Notes under the pieces: model-generated
Seen by the model: only the letters and a program-made list of their open reading frames with translations
Databases searched by the model: none
What the model was told of the DNA's origin: nothing
Position numbers and translations under genes: made by a program
Assembly (NCBI GenBank): GCA_017445925.1
Contig: JAFSRW010000052.1
Coordinates: 24,648-88,647, forward strand
Reading direction: 5' to 3'
Source: Bacteroidaceae bacterium
Lineage (GTDB): Bacteria; Bacteroidota; Bacteroidia; Bacteroidales; Bacteroidaceae
Length of the DNA: 64,000 bases
Shown: piece after piece, positions 57,179 to 64,000 of the stretch
Numbering within the stretch: position 1 is the stretch's first letter
How the letters are laid out: the number at the start of each line of letters is the position of its first letter

Positions 57179-58495
57179 TTATTTGCCGGCAAAGTCCCTG
57201 ATGATGCGCAGGGTTGAAGAATCAGCGGCAAAGATGGAGTTTAGACCTTGCTCCTCGAAGGCGGGATCGCAAGTATAGTCGTCCCAAGGTTGCCACTTGT
57301 AATGAAGCTGCGAAGCATATCCGCCCCATCCCCAGAAACTGCAACCAGCCAACTTGCCACTGTTCTTTACCAAATCGAAGACAAACTGATAATACTGGTC
57401 GCGTCCTGTAGTAGGTGTACCCGGCTCAACGGTATAGTTGTCCCTGGGATAGCCGAACTCCTCCAGAATCATAGGTTTGTTCAGGTCCTTGATAGCCTCG
57501 TAGCACTCGTTCATATACTGTTCTGTATTCCTGCGGGCATTATCTATGCTGTCTATCATAGATGTGGGGCCGTTGATATCCTTTGCCTGAGCAATAGGAC
57601 CGGAAACAGAACCAATCCAATGCCAGTTGTAAGGCCAGATATGGATGCAGACGAAATCAATCTCGGGATAGGAATGTATCTCATGGAAGAGGTCGGCATC
57701 CAACTCGCATCCCCAGATACCCTCGCTACCTGTAGTAACCATGTGGTTGGCATCGAGACTCTTAATCAGACTTGCCTGATCCTTTACCCATTGGGCAAAG
57801 CACGCCTTGGTGATGGAATCGCCGGCAAAGGCACGAGGCTCGTTGGCCAACTCCCATGCAAGGATGGCAGGAGATTCGGTATAAGGTTTGCCCGTAACGG
57901 TATTGGTACGACTGACGATATACTTTACATGGTTGGCAGCAAACTCCTTGGCTTTATCGTTCTGCACAAACTGGCAGTGGTACTTCTGGAAAGCATCCCA
58001 ATCGTCGGGGTCGGGCACGGGACCGCAGCCAGCCCACTCCAGATAGGCACCGAAGCCACCGCTCCATTCCCAAGCATTGTTCAGATAGAGTGTTGCTGTC
58101 ATTTCGCGCTTCTCCAGCTCGGAAAGCAGATAATCCAGTCCCTGCAGGATAGTATCGTTATACTCACCCGGGTTAGACTGAAGGATAGGAGAAACATGGC
58201 GACCCAAGCAGTCTGGACCATCGGCACCTACCAATACACGAATGGTGGTGATGCCCGTTTCCTTCATCAGGTCGAGTTCCTTTAGCAAACGCTCTCTGTT
58301 GCCACCTCTGCCTTCGCTACCCAGAATGGCACCGTACCAGAAGTTGGCTCCGATGTAGCGATATTCTTTTTCACCACGGAAAAACCTTCCGTCCTTAACG
58401 GTTACAAACTCCGCATCAGCAACTTTTTCCTGTTGCTGGCAACCACATATCGCACAAAGGCACAACAATAATACTAGAATGGATGATTTATTCAT
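57179..58495 (-). CDS. Endo-beta-1,4-mannanase-like lipoprotein (GH5)
   Basis: 438 residues with a lipobox-like N-terminus (LCAICGC). The GH5 barrel has RYIGANFWYGAILGS near the start, the acid/base Glu219 in LAWELANEPRAF and the nucleophile Glu346 in PMILEEFGYPRDN. The layout fits GH5 subfamily 7 mannanases. It probably cuts mannan or glucomannan backbones at the cell surface. Downstream of the AraC gene in the same direction, so likely controlled by it. Confidence 0.88.
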   Translation of the reverse strand: MNKSSILVLLLCLCAICGCQQQEKVADAEFVTVKDGRFFRGEKEYRYIGANFWYGAILGSEGRGGNRERLLKELDLMKETGITTIRVLVGADGPDCLGRHVSPILQSNPGEYNDTILQGLDYLLSELEKREMTATLYLNNAWEWSGGFGAYLEWAGCGPVPDPDDWDAFQKYHCQFVQNDKAKEFAANHVKYIVSRTNTVTGKPYTESPAILAWELANEPRAFAGDSITKACFAQWVKDQASLIKSLDANHMVTTGSEGIWGCELDADLFHEIHSYPEIDFVCIHIWPYNWHWIGSVSGPIAQAKDINGPTSMIDSIDNARRNTEQYMNECYEAIKDLNKPMILEEFGYPRDNYTVEPGTPTTGRDQYYQFVFDLVKNSGKLAGCSFWGWGGYASQLHYKWQPWDDYTCDPAFEEQGLNSIFAADSSTLRIIRDFAGK

Positions 58496-58527
58496 TGGAA
58501 ATTCTATTTATAATTATAAATTTAAAT

Positions 58528-58564
58528 GCCCTCCCATTTGGGGGAGGGATGGGGAGAGGGGCTT
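58528..58564. repeat. GC-rich palindromic element between AraC and GH5 genes
   Basis: GCCCTCCCATTTGGGGGAGGG followed by GGGGAGAGGGGC; here the family sits between genes rather than inside one, just after the AraC stop codon (shown in pieces: GCCCTCCC, ATTT, GGGGGAGGG). Confidence 0.75.
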
Positions 58565-58568
58565 CTCG

Positions 58569-59444
58569 TTATATAACAATCTTGCTCTTATGATAGTTCT
58601 CGCGGAATCCTGATGGCGAGCAACCCTTCTTCTTCTTGAAGATGCGGTTAAAATTGCTGATGTTGTTAAATCCACATTGGTAACAGATATCTGCCACGCT
58701 GCTTGAAGAGCCAACTAACAGGCGGGCTGCATGTCCCAGACGAATGTCTATCACATAATCAGAAACGGTCTTTCCCGTACGGACACGGAAGAATCGACTG
58801 AATGCAGCCGGAGTCATTTCGGCAATCTTTGCAAGCGTATTCAGTCGGATCTCATCCTTGTAATTTTTGTCGATATACTCCTCCACCGCACGCACACGCC
58901 TGCTCTCCGGAGTGTTTTTCACGTTGGTAAACGACCTGCTGGCCAACAGATGGTAATTCTTCTGCAACGAAAGTTCATACAGGATCTCCAGCAAACTCAG
59001 AATTCGGTAGAAGCCCGGTTGTGCCTGCGTTATATGTGTAATCTTGCTATACAGCCCCATAATGGTAGAAAGGTCGTAGGCAATACCGCGCTTTGCATTT
59101 TCGAACATCGTTCTAAGGCTGCTCAACTGATTTTTCTTCAGAAACTGTTCGCCCAGCATATCCGTAGGAAACTGGATGGTAATTTCGTGAATCGAGTGGC
59201 TCTGGCAGTCGTATTGGTCCCACATGTGTTCCAGTCCGCTACCCACCAGCACCAGGTCGTATTGGCCCAGCACCTCTATGCTATCGCCCACAATTCGGCG
59301 GGCACCATTGCAATTTTCCACAAAGTTAAGTTCCATTTCATCATGCTTGTGCAAGGGGTAGGTAAACGATGTCCTGTCCTCGTCCGACATATAGAAACAG
59401 TCCTTCTCTGAAAGGAGAGAAACCTCCTTAACAATCTTCTTCAT
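58569..59444 (-). CDS. AraC family transcriptional regulator
   Basis: 291 residues. The N-terminal cupin-like sensing domain begins FTYPLHKHDEMELNFVENC and probably binds a sugar. The C-terminal domain (about 185-285) has two helix-turn-helix motifs (LNTLAKIAEMTPAAFSRFFR; VADICYQCGFNNISNFNRIF) and ends in KGCSPSGFREN. It is flanked by glycan hydrolases on both sides and divergent from the GH2 gene, so it likely regulates both. Confidence 0.93.
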   Translation of the reverse strand: MKKIVKEVSLLSEKDCFYMSDEDRTSFTYPLHKHDEMELNFVENCNGARRIVGDSIEVLGQYDLVLVGSGLEHMWDQYDCQSHSIHEITIQFPTDMLGEQFLKKNQLSSLRTMFENAKRGIAYDLSTIMGLYSKITHITQAQPGFYRILSLLEILYELSLQKNYHLLASRSFTNVKNTPESRRVRAVEEYIDKNYKDEIRLNTLAKIAEMTPAAFSRFFRVRTGKTVSDYVIDIRLGHAARLLVGSSSSVADICYQCGFNNISNFNRIFKKKKGCSPSGFRENYHKSKIVI

Positions 59445-59565
59445 AATATGTAGATCTTGTATTATTTTGGCCGTAAAAATACAAAAAAAATTATGAATTT
59501 TGCAAATTTTGTATCAAAAAGTACTCAAAATAAGCCATGTACGCACTAATCCTAAATATTTTTCG

Positions 59566-59573
59566 TACATTTG
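59566..59573 (+). promoter_or_regulatory. -7 element of the GH2 gene
   Basis: TACATTTG matches TAnnTTTG, 42 bases before the ATG at 59616. The inverted repeat ACTAATC (59545) and GATTAGT (59581) flanks it and could be an operator. Confidence 0.5.
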
Positions 59574-59615
59574 TGCACACGATTAGTCAATCGTCAAACC
59601 CTAAACAAGCCAAAA

Positions 59616-62600
59616 ATGAAGAAGAGAGCAATCCTCTGCATGATGTTTCTTTCCGCCATCATGCTGACCATCCCGGAAAGCGCCCACGCGCAAAGTGTAT
59701 GGAAGAAGCAAACCGCCCCCGTAATGACTCCATGGGGCGAGCAGTTAACCGCCGATAATGTCTGGCAGGAATATCCCCGCCCCTCGATGCAAAGAAAAGA
59801 CTGGATGAACCTGAACGGCGTATGGCAATACTTTAAGCGTTCCAGCATTAAATACGACTACGAGAAGAGCGCCTCTGCATTCTCCAAGGCCATCTTGGTG
59901 CCTTTCCCTGTAGAATCGGCTCTGTCTGGTATTATGGACAAGAATTACTCTGGCAACAGAAATGCAACTTTCATGTACAGGAGAACCTTCAGCCTGCCAG
60001 ATTCATTCAAGGGAAAGAATGTGCTGCTTCATTTCGGTGCCGTTGACTGGCGTTGCTACGTATATGTGAACGGAGTGTTAGCAGGAACACACGACGGAGG
60101 ATCTGTGCCTTTCTTCTTTGATATTACCTCCTTGCTAAAAGAAGGAACGGAACAGGAACTGCAAGTTGCCGTATGGGATCCTACTAACGGGGGACAGCCC
60201 AATGGTAAACAAAGTGTTTCGCCCAGTGGTATATGGTACACTCCCAACAGCGGTATCTGGCAGACCGTCTGGCTGGAGCCTGTAAACCCCACTCATATTC
60301 TCAGTTACGAACCTATACCCGATATCGACAACTCCACTGTCAGCATAAAGGTGAAGACATCTGCCCCATGCGATGTTACGCTGACCGTAAAAGACGGAGA
60401 CAATATTATTGCTGAACAAACAGGGAATTCAGAAAAGACGTTTATCCTTTCCATACCATCGGCAAAACTATGGAGCCCCGATGAGCCCAACCTTTACAAT
60501 CTGGATATAGCGGTAAAAGGACAAGGGAATGAGGCTGATAAGGTAAGCGGCTACTTCGGAATGCGGAAATTCTCGCGTGGAATGGTGGATGGGCATCCTG
60601 CCGTATTGCTCAATAACAAACCCCTATATATGTACGGCCCTCTGGATCAAGGCTGGTGGCCCGACGGATTGCTGACCCCACCCTCTTACGAAGCTATGAT
60701 CTACGACCTGCAGGTGATGAAGGACTTTGGCATGAATATGGTCAGGAAACACATCAAGCTGGAGAACGACCTGTGGTTCGACTGGTGCGACAAGAACGGA
60801 CTGGTTGTCTGGCAAGATATGCCTTCGGGCTGCGGCAGCGGACTGGTTGGAACCTTGGAATATAATATGCAGAATTTCTACCGCGAGAATGAAGCGCTCA
60901 TAGAAGCTACACGTCATCATCCCTGTATCGGAGCCTGGGTTGTATGGAACGAAGGCTGGGGTCAATACCCCGAACGCGGAATGGCCCACACACGAAGAGC
61001 TGTGAACAGCGTTATGGCAGCCAATCATGACCCAGGAAGATTCGTACATGCCGTAACAGGATGGGTAGATGTTGAGATGGGGGATTTCCTGGACGTTCAT
61101 TCGTACCCGGCTCCGGGTGCAGCAACCAATCCGGTAAACGAGCGAATTGCCTCGTGTGGCGAGTTCGGCGGCATCAACTTATTTATAAAAGGACACATGT
61201 GGGCAGGCTCTGACGTCAACTACACAACCGTAGAAGATGCAGCTACCTACACCAGCCTGTACAACCATTATACCGACTGCCTGCAAAGACTTCAACAGGA
61301 AAAAGGCCTGTGGATGTCGGTCTATACACAGATTACCGATGTGGAACAAGAGTGTAACGGCCTGATGACCTACGACCGCAAGGTGCTGAAAGTATCACCC
61401 GAGCAGCAAGCTACCATGAAGGCCAATATATTACGTACTATCAATTGCAGATTTAAAGGAGCAAAGACCATTGTAGCAGCAGGCGACGAGAATACTGGCA
61501 TCCAATGGAAATACACGACAACGGAACCCGCCGGCGACTGGTACACAACAGACTTTGCAGCAGCAGGTTGGAAAACAGGTGCTGCCGGCTTCGGCGGAGG
61601 GGGCAGGACTGCGTGGTCAACCAGCGACATCTGGATCCGACGTAACTTTAAAATCAACAACGTGGATGCCAGTCAGCCACAAGAACTCCGACTGTGGATG
61701 TTCCATGACGAGGATGCCGAGATATACATCAATGGGATTCTTGCAGCTAAAACTACCGGCTATAACACCAGGTACGAACTATGGCCCTTGTTGCCTGAAG
61801 CTTTGAATGCCTTGAAGTTAGATGGAACAGACAATGTTATAGCTATCCACTGTAAGCAGACAACAGGCGGTCAGTTTATAGACTGCGGACTGAAGCTCAG
61901 CCAATACACAGACAACTCCGACCTGCAGGTAGAACCTATGCCAGAGAAGACTCCGGCACCCGAATTCAAGAGCGAGAGCGGAAAAGCCTATCTGCTGACC
62001 TACACGCTGCCCACGAACAAACAACTGCATTACGCATACAGTCTGGACGGTGCCAAGTGGACTACCATCAACGGTAACAGAGGTATTTTGCAAGGAGATC
62101 TGGCCAATGTGGAAATGAACGCTCCCTTCATACGCAGAATAAACACAGACGGGAAAAATGTCTTCCACTTGGTGGCAGATCCTATAGATGCCAGTCAGAC
62201 GGGATTCTATCATCTGCAGAGCGAAGACCTTATCCATTGGACTACAGGAGAGAACGGAAACATCCTGGTAAGACCCTCTGCCACAGAAACAAGCAGAGGG
62301 GAATCGCCCGAATGGATATACGATGAAGCCTCATCGAATTTCTTTATCTATTGGAGTGCCAAAAACAGCGACAAGAACAGCATCTTCCTCTCCACCACCA
62401 AGGATTGGAAGAAGTTCACCACGCCGCGCGTTTTCTTCGCCCCCAGCTATTCTGCCTACGATATGCATCTGGAGAAGACGGGCGACGAATACACGGGATT
62501 CTTCTATAACGGCGACCGTAACATCTGCACCACGCAGACCGCAGCCTTAAAGGCAGCCTCCACCAAATTCTCAGACCCGCAGCGCATCTTCAGCTCGCAG

Positions 62601-63449
62601 ATTCCTAAAGCCAGGGGGCCGCAAACCCTCCCCGCATTTGATGGTAGCGGATGGTTCCTGCTCTATAACCCCATAGAGAACGGAGGTCAGACCATGAGCC
62701 GGAGCGGTAATCCCAGCGAGAACAAATGGTATCCCTGCGACGAAAACGAATTAACTCTGCCTGCCGAGGCCGAGCAAGGTTCTGTTTTGGTCATCACAAC
62801 CGATGAGCTCAACACCATACTGGACTCGTTCTTCTATGAGGAGTGCGATGTGCTGCCCACAGCCGAGAAGGAGGCTCGCCTTTGGAAATACCAGACGGCC
62901 AGCAGCGCATCCACCAACACTACATGGGCAAGAAAAGACTATAAGGATGCCTCCTGGAAAGAAGGGCTGGCAGGCTTTGGCGGCAGCAATCCTCCCGGAA
63001 GCGTCGTAAACACCGCATGGACTTCTTCTGTCATCCGCATCCGCTATCATCTGGATCTTACCGGGTTCACGCCTGAGCAGATTCAGGCCTTGACAGGCAG
63101 AATCCACCACGACGAAGACGTAACCGTTTACTTTAACGGAGTAGTTGCTTTTAAGGAGACCGGATATCTTACCTACTACAAGAACGTTTCCATCAGTCAG
63201 GAAGCCCTGGATGCCCTCACGCCTGATGATACCAATGTCATAGCCATCGAGTGCATCAACAAGGGAGGCGGTCAGTATATCGACTTCGGTCTCTCCGGCA
63301 TCCGTCCCATCCCGACCAGGATAACGGAGATTCAGGATTCAGGATTCAAGATTCAGCCCGAGACAGGCATCTACAACCTGTCGGCCCAGCGCCTCCCTTC
63401 CCCAAGGGCAGGAATAAATATCGTGAACGGAAAGAAGATACTGTACTGA
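59616..63449 (+). CDS. Glycoside hydrolase fusion: GH2 followed by a GH43-like domain
   Basis: 1,277 residues from the ATG at 59616 (signal MKKRAILCMMFLSAIMLTIP, cleavage near AHA-Q). GH2 part: sugar-binding domain (FMYRRTFSLPDSFKGKNVLL), Ig-like domain, then the barrel with acid/base Glu446 (VVWNEGWGQY) and probable nucleophile Glu516 (SCGEFGGINL). A beta-sandwich follows (AAGWKTGAAGFGGGGR), then a five-bladed GH43-like region (LDGAKWTTINGNRG; ESPEWIYDEASSNFFIYWS), a second copy of the sandwich (GLAGFGGSNPPG) and the short export tail (IYNLSAQRLPSPRAGINI). A repeat encodes IQDSGFKIQ just before the tail. Substrate unresolved; hemicellulose fits the locus. Confidence 0.9.
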   Translation: MKKRAILCMMFLSAIMLTIPESAHAQSVWKKQTAPVMTPWGEQLTADNVWQEYPRPSMQRKDWMNLNGVWQYFKRSSIKYDYEKSASAFSKAILVPFPVESALSGIMDKNYSGNRNATFMYRRTFSLPDSFKGKNVLLHFGAVDWRCYVYVNGVLAGTHDGGSVPFFFDITSLLKEGTEQELQVAVWDPTNGGQPNGKQSVSPSGIWYTPNSGIWQTVWLEPVNPTHILSYEPIPDIDNSTVSIKVKTSAPCDVTLTVKDGDNIIAEQTGNSEKTFILSIPSAKLWSPDEPNLYNLDIAVKGQGNEADKVSGYFGMRKFSRGMVDGHPAVLLNNKPLYMYGPLDQGWWPDGLLTPPSYEAMIYDLQVMKDFGMNMVRKHIKLENDLWFDWCDKNGLVVWQDMPSGCGSGLVGTLEYNMQNFYRENEALIEATRHHPCIGAWVVWNEGWGQYPERGMAHTRRAVNSVMAANHDPGRFVHAVTGWVDVEMGDFLDVHSYPAPGAATNPVNERIASCGEFGGINLFIKGHMWAGSDVNYTTVEDAATYTSLYNHYTDCLQRLQQEKGLWMSVYTQITDVEQECNGLMTYDRKVLKVSPEQQATMKANILRTINCRFKGAKTIVAAGDENTGIQWKYTTTEPAGDWYTTDFAAAGWKTGAAGFGGGGRTAWSTSDIWIRRNFKINNVDASQPQELRLWMFHDEDAEIYINGILAAKTTGYNTRYELWPLLPEALNALKLDGTDNVIAIHCKQTTGGQFIDCGLKLSQYTDNSDLQVEPMPEKTPAPEFKSESGKAYLLTYTLPTNKQLHYAYSLDGAKWTTINGNRGILQGDLANVEMNAPFIRRINTDGKNVFHLVADPIDASQTGFYHLQSEDLIHWTTGENGNILVRPSATETSRGESPEWIYDEASSNFFIYWSAKNSDKNSIFLSTTKDWKKFTTPRVFFAPSYSAYDMHLEKTGDEYTGFFYNGDRNICTTQTAALKAASTKFSDPQRIFSSQIPKARGPQTLPAFDGSGWFLLYNPIENGGQTMSRSGNPSENKWYPCDENELTLPAEAEQGSVLVITTDELNTILDSFFYEECDVLPTAEKEARLWKYQTASSASTNTTWARKDYKDASWKEGLAGFGGSNPPGSVVNTAWTSSVIRIRYHLDLTGFTPEQIQALTGRIHHDEDVTVYFNGVVAFKETGYLTYYKNVSISQEALDALTPDDTNVIAIECINKGGGQYIDFGLSGIRPIPTRITEIQDSGFKIQPETGIYNLSAQRLPSPRAGINIVNGKKILY
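63329..63356. repeat. 7-base-period repeat inside the GH2 gene
   Basis: Four units, gattcag, gattcag, gattcaa and gattcag, are translated in frame as IQDSGFKIQ just before the export tail. Confidence 0.8.
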
Positions 63450-63472
63450 GGCTTTAGACTTTAGACCTAAAA

Positions 63473-63519
63473 GAAAGCCCCAGCCTCTCATTTACGAGAA
63501 GCAGGGGCTTTCCTTTTTT
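63473..63519 (+). terminator. Terminator of the GH2 gene
   Basis: GAAAGCCCC (63473-63481) pairs with GGGGCTTTC (63504-63512), with an inner CTC/GAG stem, and is followed by a run of six Ts. Confidence 0.9.
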
Positions 63520-63545
63520 CACACTTTGACCATTGGCCGTTGGCT

Positions 63546-63592
63546 AACTTAATGGTTCAAGAAGTTCAAGAGGTTCAAGGGTTCAAGGTTTT
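63546..63592. repeat. Short quasi-repeat near the end of the window
   Basis: Units ggttcaaga, agttcaaga, ggttcaag and ggttcaagg, of period 8-9. It resembles, in complement, the run at 25861-25911. Confidence 0.6.
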
Positions 63593-63600
63593 TGTTTTTG

Positions 63601-64000
63601 TTACTGACCATAGGCCAGTTCAAATCCTTTTAACATCGCCACAGCCGATAGCGCTTTCCCGTTTTCCACTACAGCCATAGCGTAACCTATCAGTAGCCAT
63701 TGGGTGGGATGCTCTTGGGGTGAGCCTAACACTTTGTTGGGTGCGATACCCGTATAGTCCGAAACGTGGCGGATGTACGCCTCCGTGTTGTTCTCCTTGG
63801 CTGGAGCCCATCGGGACACAATGTCCCTGATGGTCTTCAATCCATACTTCCCATAGTAGGTTCGGCAGAGAATCACAAAGGCGGCTCTCCAACCATATTC
63901 CATACTATAAAACTGGACAAATTCAGCATCTCCCTTGGGGGAAGAGTTGTTATCGTTAGCGTTAACGTTAGCGTTTATTTGTCCCTGCCACTTATCCTTA
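63601..64000 (-). CDS. Structural protein P5-like protein, 5' end outside the window
   Basis: The minus frame stays open from the visible ATG at 63903 to the window edge, so this is the C-terminal 132 residues of a longer protein. Visible: DKWQGQ, then EFVQFYSMEYGWRAAFVILC, WAPAKENNTEAYIRHVSDY, and LLIGYAMAVVENGKA. This matches the family annotated as phage structural protein P5 that occurs in many Bacteroidetes chromosomes. Between DKWQGQ and EFVQF is a foreign stretch, INANVNANDNNSSPKGDA, made from a 6-base repeat and a piece of the GC-rich palindrome. No other phage genes are nearby. Confidence 0.75.
   Translation of the reverse strand, partial: KDKWQGQINANVNANDNNSSPKGDAEFVQFYSMEYGWRAAFVILCRTYYGKYGLKTIRDIVSRWAPAKENNTEAYIRHVSDYTGIAPNKVLGSPQEHPTQWLLIGYAMAVVENGKALSAVAMLKGFELAYGQ
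63930..63975. repeat. Palindrome fragment plus 6-base repeat inside the P5-like gene
   Basis: CTCCCTTGGGGGAAG (63930-63944) and the units gttatc, gttagc, gttaac, gttagc (63949 onward) are translated in frame as NANVNANDNNSSPKG. The same 6-base units occur between genes at 25955-25973. Confidence 0.75.

Noticed and set aside
57248-58285. 345-codon plus-strand frame opposite the GH5 gene
   Set aside because: The GH5 catalytic motifs are on the minus strand, and the plus frame has no recognisable features.
63601-64000. Prophage
   Set aside because: Only one P5-like gene is visible, and the neighbours are glycan hydrolases; single P5-like genes occur in non-phage settings.

Overview
The window looks like a chromosomal segment of a Bacteroidales bacterium, most likely of the Prevotella group. 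The evidence is Bacteroidetes-type promoters (TTTG-N19-TAnnTTTG), a fused SecDF, a type IX secretion component (PorZ), short C-terminal tails of the form YN-GQR-KGI-I-GK on secreted proteins, many Bacteroidetes lipoproteins, fimbrillin-family proteins and scattered glycan hydrolases. No tRNA, rRNA, CRISPR array or insertion sequence was recognised.

Layout. 1-4526 is the 3' part of a very large secreted protein, followed by a terminator and a candidate small RNA on the minus strand. 5206-12964 is a likely operon (leuS, two overlapping yitT-type genes, rdgB, porZ) driven by two tandem promoters. 12971-15063 (minus) holds an outer-membrane barrel protein and a class C penicillin-binding protein. 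15184-18317 carries nadB and a TrkH potassium transporter. 18314-21327 (minus) is a nitrilase-iorA-iorB operon. 21453-25670 is a divergent pair, a GH51-type arabinofuranosidase and a serine-type sulfatase. 25671-26573 is a 0.9 kb non-coding region full of inverted and direct repeats.

26574-40147 is the most striking part: one operon of six surface-protein genes. Three giant paralogous lipoproteins each join a fimbrillin-like N-terminus, a BspA-type leucine-rich-repeat array, a BACON-like domain and a peptidase M64 domain. They are followed by two fimbrillin-family lipoproteins and a secreted MBG/InlB-repeat protein. The peptidase motif is intact in the second and third giants and destroyed in the first.

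40687-42918 is a sialidase. 43007-54315 (minus, apart from the HU gene) carries housekeeping genes: secDF, an endonuclease/exonuclease/phosphatase-type membrane protein, rhomboid, yifB, two lipoproteins, an O-methyltransferase and aroQ. xerD follows on the plus strand, then an AT-rich repeat region and a DUF4143-type ATPase. 57179-63449 is a small hemicellulose locus: a GH5 mannanase-like lipoprotein and an AraC regulator, divergent from a GH2 plus GH43-like fusion enzyme. The window ends inside a gene resembling phage structural protein P5.

Two kinds of short repeat run through the whole window and enter reading frames. One is a GC-rich palindromic element, seen in frame in leuS (two sites), iorA and the second giant lipoprotein, with a fragment in the P5-like gene. 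The other is a set of quasi-repeats with a 7-base period, found between genes and also forming an internal linker of IorA, part of a lipoprotein signal peptide, the start of the PBP4 gene and the C-termini of XerD and the GH2 enzyme. A third recurring feature is a promoter whose 19-base spacer is itself conserved, seen before leuS, the nitrilase-ior operon, the GH51 gene and a TPR lipoprotein.
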